DNA of 23,938 nt, taken from positions 1-23,938 of the forward strand of contig JAZFUU010000047.1 in assembly GCA_036447375.1 (NCBI GenBank), in the 5' to 3' direction. The translations under genes and the position numbers were made by a program. A model generated the notes under the pieces. That model was not told the origin of the DNA and searched no databases. It saw only the letters and a list, made by a program, of their open reading frames with translations. The stretch is from JACZXC01 sp036447375 (GTDB lineage Bacteria; Myxococcota_A; UBA9160; SMWR01). This document shows, piece after piece, positions 22,646 to 23,938 of this stretch (the stretch's first letter is position 1; each line of letters starts with the position of its first letter).

Positions 22646-22734
22646 CGAACTCTCCTCTCTCTCTGACCGGAAGCCGCGTAGGATAGCGGCTCGCCACCGC
22701 CCCACCTCGGCCCGGGAACGAAGTCGTCCGAGGC

Positions 22735-23938
22735 TTAGCGGACCTCCTGCGCGCGGAGATCGGTGGCGCTGGCTCCATCGATGGGATGTCCCGGCTGGAG
22801 GTCGAGTATTTCCATCACCGTGGGATGGATGTCGATGGCGCGGACCCGCCCGACCTCGCGACCGGCGGCGAAGGCGCTTCCGCGGGCGTATAGGATTCCC
22901 TCGACGCCCGGCGTGCCCGTCGGGTAGCCGTGGGTTGCCTTGAGGGCCCCTCTCGCGTCGAGGAAGTCGGGCCCCACGGTTCCGAGCCAGCGCAGGAAGA
23001 AGGGCCAGCGCGAGGCGTCCTCGATGAAGTAGGGCGGATGCGCCGAGACCACGAGGTCGCCCACCCGCGGGCCCGTTCCCAGATGCCAGTCGGGCGGCTG
23101 CGCGTCGCGACGAACCACGTCGAATTCTGTGTATTCCGAGAGTTTCTCGAAGGCAGGGGCGACGGCGCTGGGGTCGTCGAAGTAGAGAAACGATGTCGTT
23201 CCCGAAGAGGTCGCGCGGGCCGGTACGTCGTGCCGCCTCAAGATACGTGCGATGTTCACGAGCCGCTTGGCGGGCACCATGCCGTGGTCCGTCGTGACGA
23301 TCATCTGGATTCGATCGGCGTCGGGCTGGGCGTCGATGCTGCCGAGTACCCGGCCGACAATCGCGTCGGCCTCGGCTACGGCAGCCCGAGTCGATTCGGC
23401 ATCCATCCCGTCGAAGTGCCCCGCGCGGTCGGGCCCCCGAAAGTACGCCAGGATCAGCCGAGGTCGCTCGTGCGGGGGCCGCGCGATCTGCGCCACGAGT
23501 TGGTCGCCGCGACCCTTGTCGTCTGGGAAGTCTTCGAAACGCGTTTCGCCGGGGGGGACGTAGCTCGATTGGGCCCCCCGCGTTGCCGAGTGGTGCCCGT
23601 ACCACCCCAGTACCGCGGTCTGAACGCCCTGCCGCTCCGCGGCCTGGTGCATGTGCTCGCAACCGGTCAGCCAGTCCGAGTCGCTCGAGTGATCGTAGCG
23701 GCCGCGCTCGGGATCGAGGAACACATTCGACACGATTCCGTGATTCGCCGGCCAGCAACCGGTGGAGATGGTGACCCCGTTGATGAGCGAAACCGTGGGG
23801 AACGCAGGATCCATGCGATGGGTCCATGCGCCCTCCCGCTGCAGGCGGTCGAAAGTGGGGGTGGGAAAGCGCTCGATGTAGCGGGGCGCGAACCCGTCAA
23901 AGAGCATCACCACGGCGGTCCGCTCGCCGCCGTCGCCG
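22735..23938 (-). CDS. Alkaline-phosphatase-superfamily phosphodiesterase (5' end outside window)
   Basis: A type I phosphodiesterase/nucleotide pyrophosphatase-like enzyme that runs off the window edge; 400 residues are visible and the reading frame stays open before the GTG at 23913, so the true start is outside. Metal and active-site motifs appear in order: VVMLFDGFAP (first metal Asp), FPTVSLINGVTISTGCWPANHGI, FRGPDRAGHFDG (Asp and His ligands), VTTDHGM and KATHGYPTG (last His). In the second motif Ser occupies the nucleophile position where nucleotide pyrophosphatases usually have Thr. The C-terminal DIHPTVMEILDL is typical of the superfamily. Whether it is exported cannot be seen. It probably forms an operon with the downstream esterase. 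Confidence 0.88.
   Translation of the reverse strand, partial: GDGGERTAVVMLFDGFAPRYIERFPTPTFDRLQREGAWTHRMDPAFPTVSLINGVTISTGCWPANHGIVSNVFLDPERGRYDHSSDSDWLTGCEHMHQAAERQGVQTAVLGWYGHHSATRGAQSSYVPPGETRFEDFPDDKGRGDQLVAQIARPPHERPRLILAYFRGPDRAGHFDGMDAESTRAAVAEADAIVGRVLGSIDAQPDADRIQMIVTTDHGMVPAKRLVNIARILRRHDVPARATSSGTTSFLYFDDPSAVAPAFEKLSEYTEFDVVRRDAQPPDWHLGTGPRVGDLVVSAHPPYFIEDASRWPFFLRWLGTVGPDFLDARGALKATHGYPTGTPGVEGILYARGSAFAAGREVGRVRAIDIHPTVMEILDLQPGHPIDGASATDLRAQEVR

Noticed and set aside
22646..23827. The esterase frame is open far upstream, which would make a protein of about 1000 residues.
   Set aside because: The upstream part is a shifted reading of the phosphodiesterase gene; the lipoprotein signal and ribosome-binding site fix the start at 22645.
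1..23938. tRNA, rRNA, CRISPR, insertion sequence or phage genes.
   Set aside because: No TPsiC-type GGTTCGAATCC with a cloverleaf, no regularly spaced repeats, and no transposase, integrase or phage motifs were seen on either strand.

Overview
The window carries ordinary chromosomal genes of a high-GC Gram-negative bacterium. The Gram-negative call rests on an outer-membrane beta-barrel C-terminus ending in Phe, several predicted lipoproteins, and dTDP-rhamnose genes. TTG and GTG starts are common and coding density is high with many 1-15 base overlaps. A complete DNA topoisomerase VI (both subunits) sits among typical proteobacterial genes, which suggests a myxobacterial, deltaproteobacterial or related lineage; that placement is inference. 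I saw no tRNA, rRNA, CRISPR array, insertion sequence or prophage gene.

Layout. 1-2595 (+): the end of an outer-membrane barrel, a secreted FMN-binding-domain protein, a four-helix membrane protein and a lipoprotein ApbE flavinyltransferase form a tight operon, followed by a four-copy 12-base motif and a 55-residue zinc ribbon. 2612-7085 (-): top6B, top6A, rfbA and rfbC are packed head to tail. 7201-9083 (-): a 66-residue unknown protein and comM (branch-migration ATPase). 9131-9210: inverted repeats with mutually exclusive pairings. 9309-11928 (+): an M28-peptidase-like lipoprotein with a degraded metal site, then a secreted VWA protein with its own promoter. 11925-12971 (-): a protein of about eight calcium-loop-like repeats whose stop overlaps that of the VWA gene. 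13344-18665 (+): patatin-like phospholipase, NRDE/TANGO2 protein, a small Cys-rich unknown, a strong terminator, folC and an MFS transporter. 18666-18941: convergent spacer rich in inverted repeats, including a CRP-like palindrome. 18942-19829 (-): homocysteine S-methyltransferase; divergent from it at 19848-20770 (+) are a small unknown and an MtnX-like HAD phosphatase. 20783-23938 (-): a lipoprotein carboxylesterase and a partial alkaline-phosphatase-superfamily phosphodiesterase.

How genes work together. The first block fits a covalent-flavin redox module: ApbE attaches FMN to the Thr of the FMN-binding protein, with a membrane partner and possibly an outer-membrane partner. RfbA and RfbC catalyse the first and third steps of dTDP-L-rhamnose synthesis; RfbB and RfbD are not here. 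The methyltransferase and MtnX-like phosphatase suggest methionine metabolism. The clearest unusual items are the bacterial topoisomerase VI with a histone-tail-like extension on its B subunit, the FMN/ApbE module, the probable M28 pseudo-enzyme, and the two unexplained structured spacers at 9131-9210 and 18666-18941. None amounts to a proven new system.
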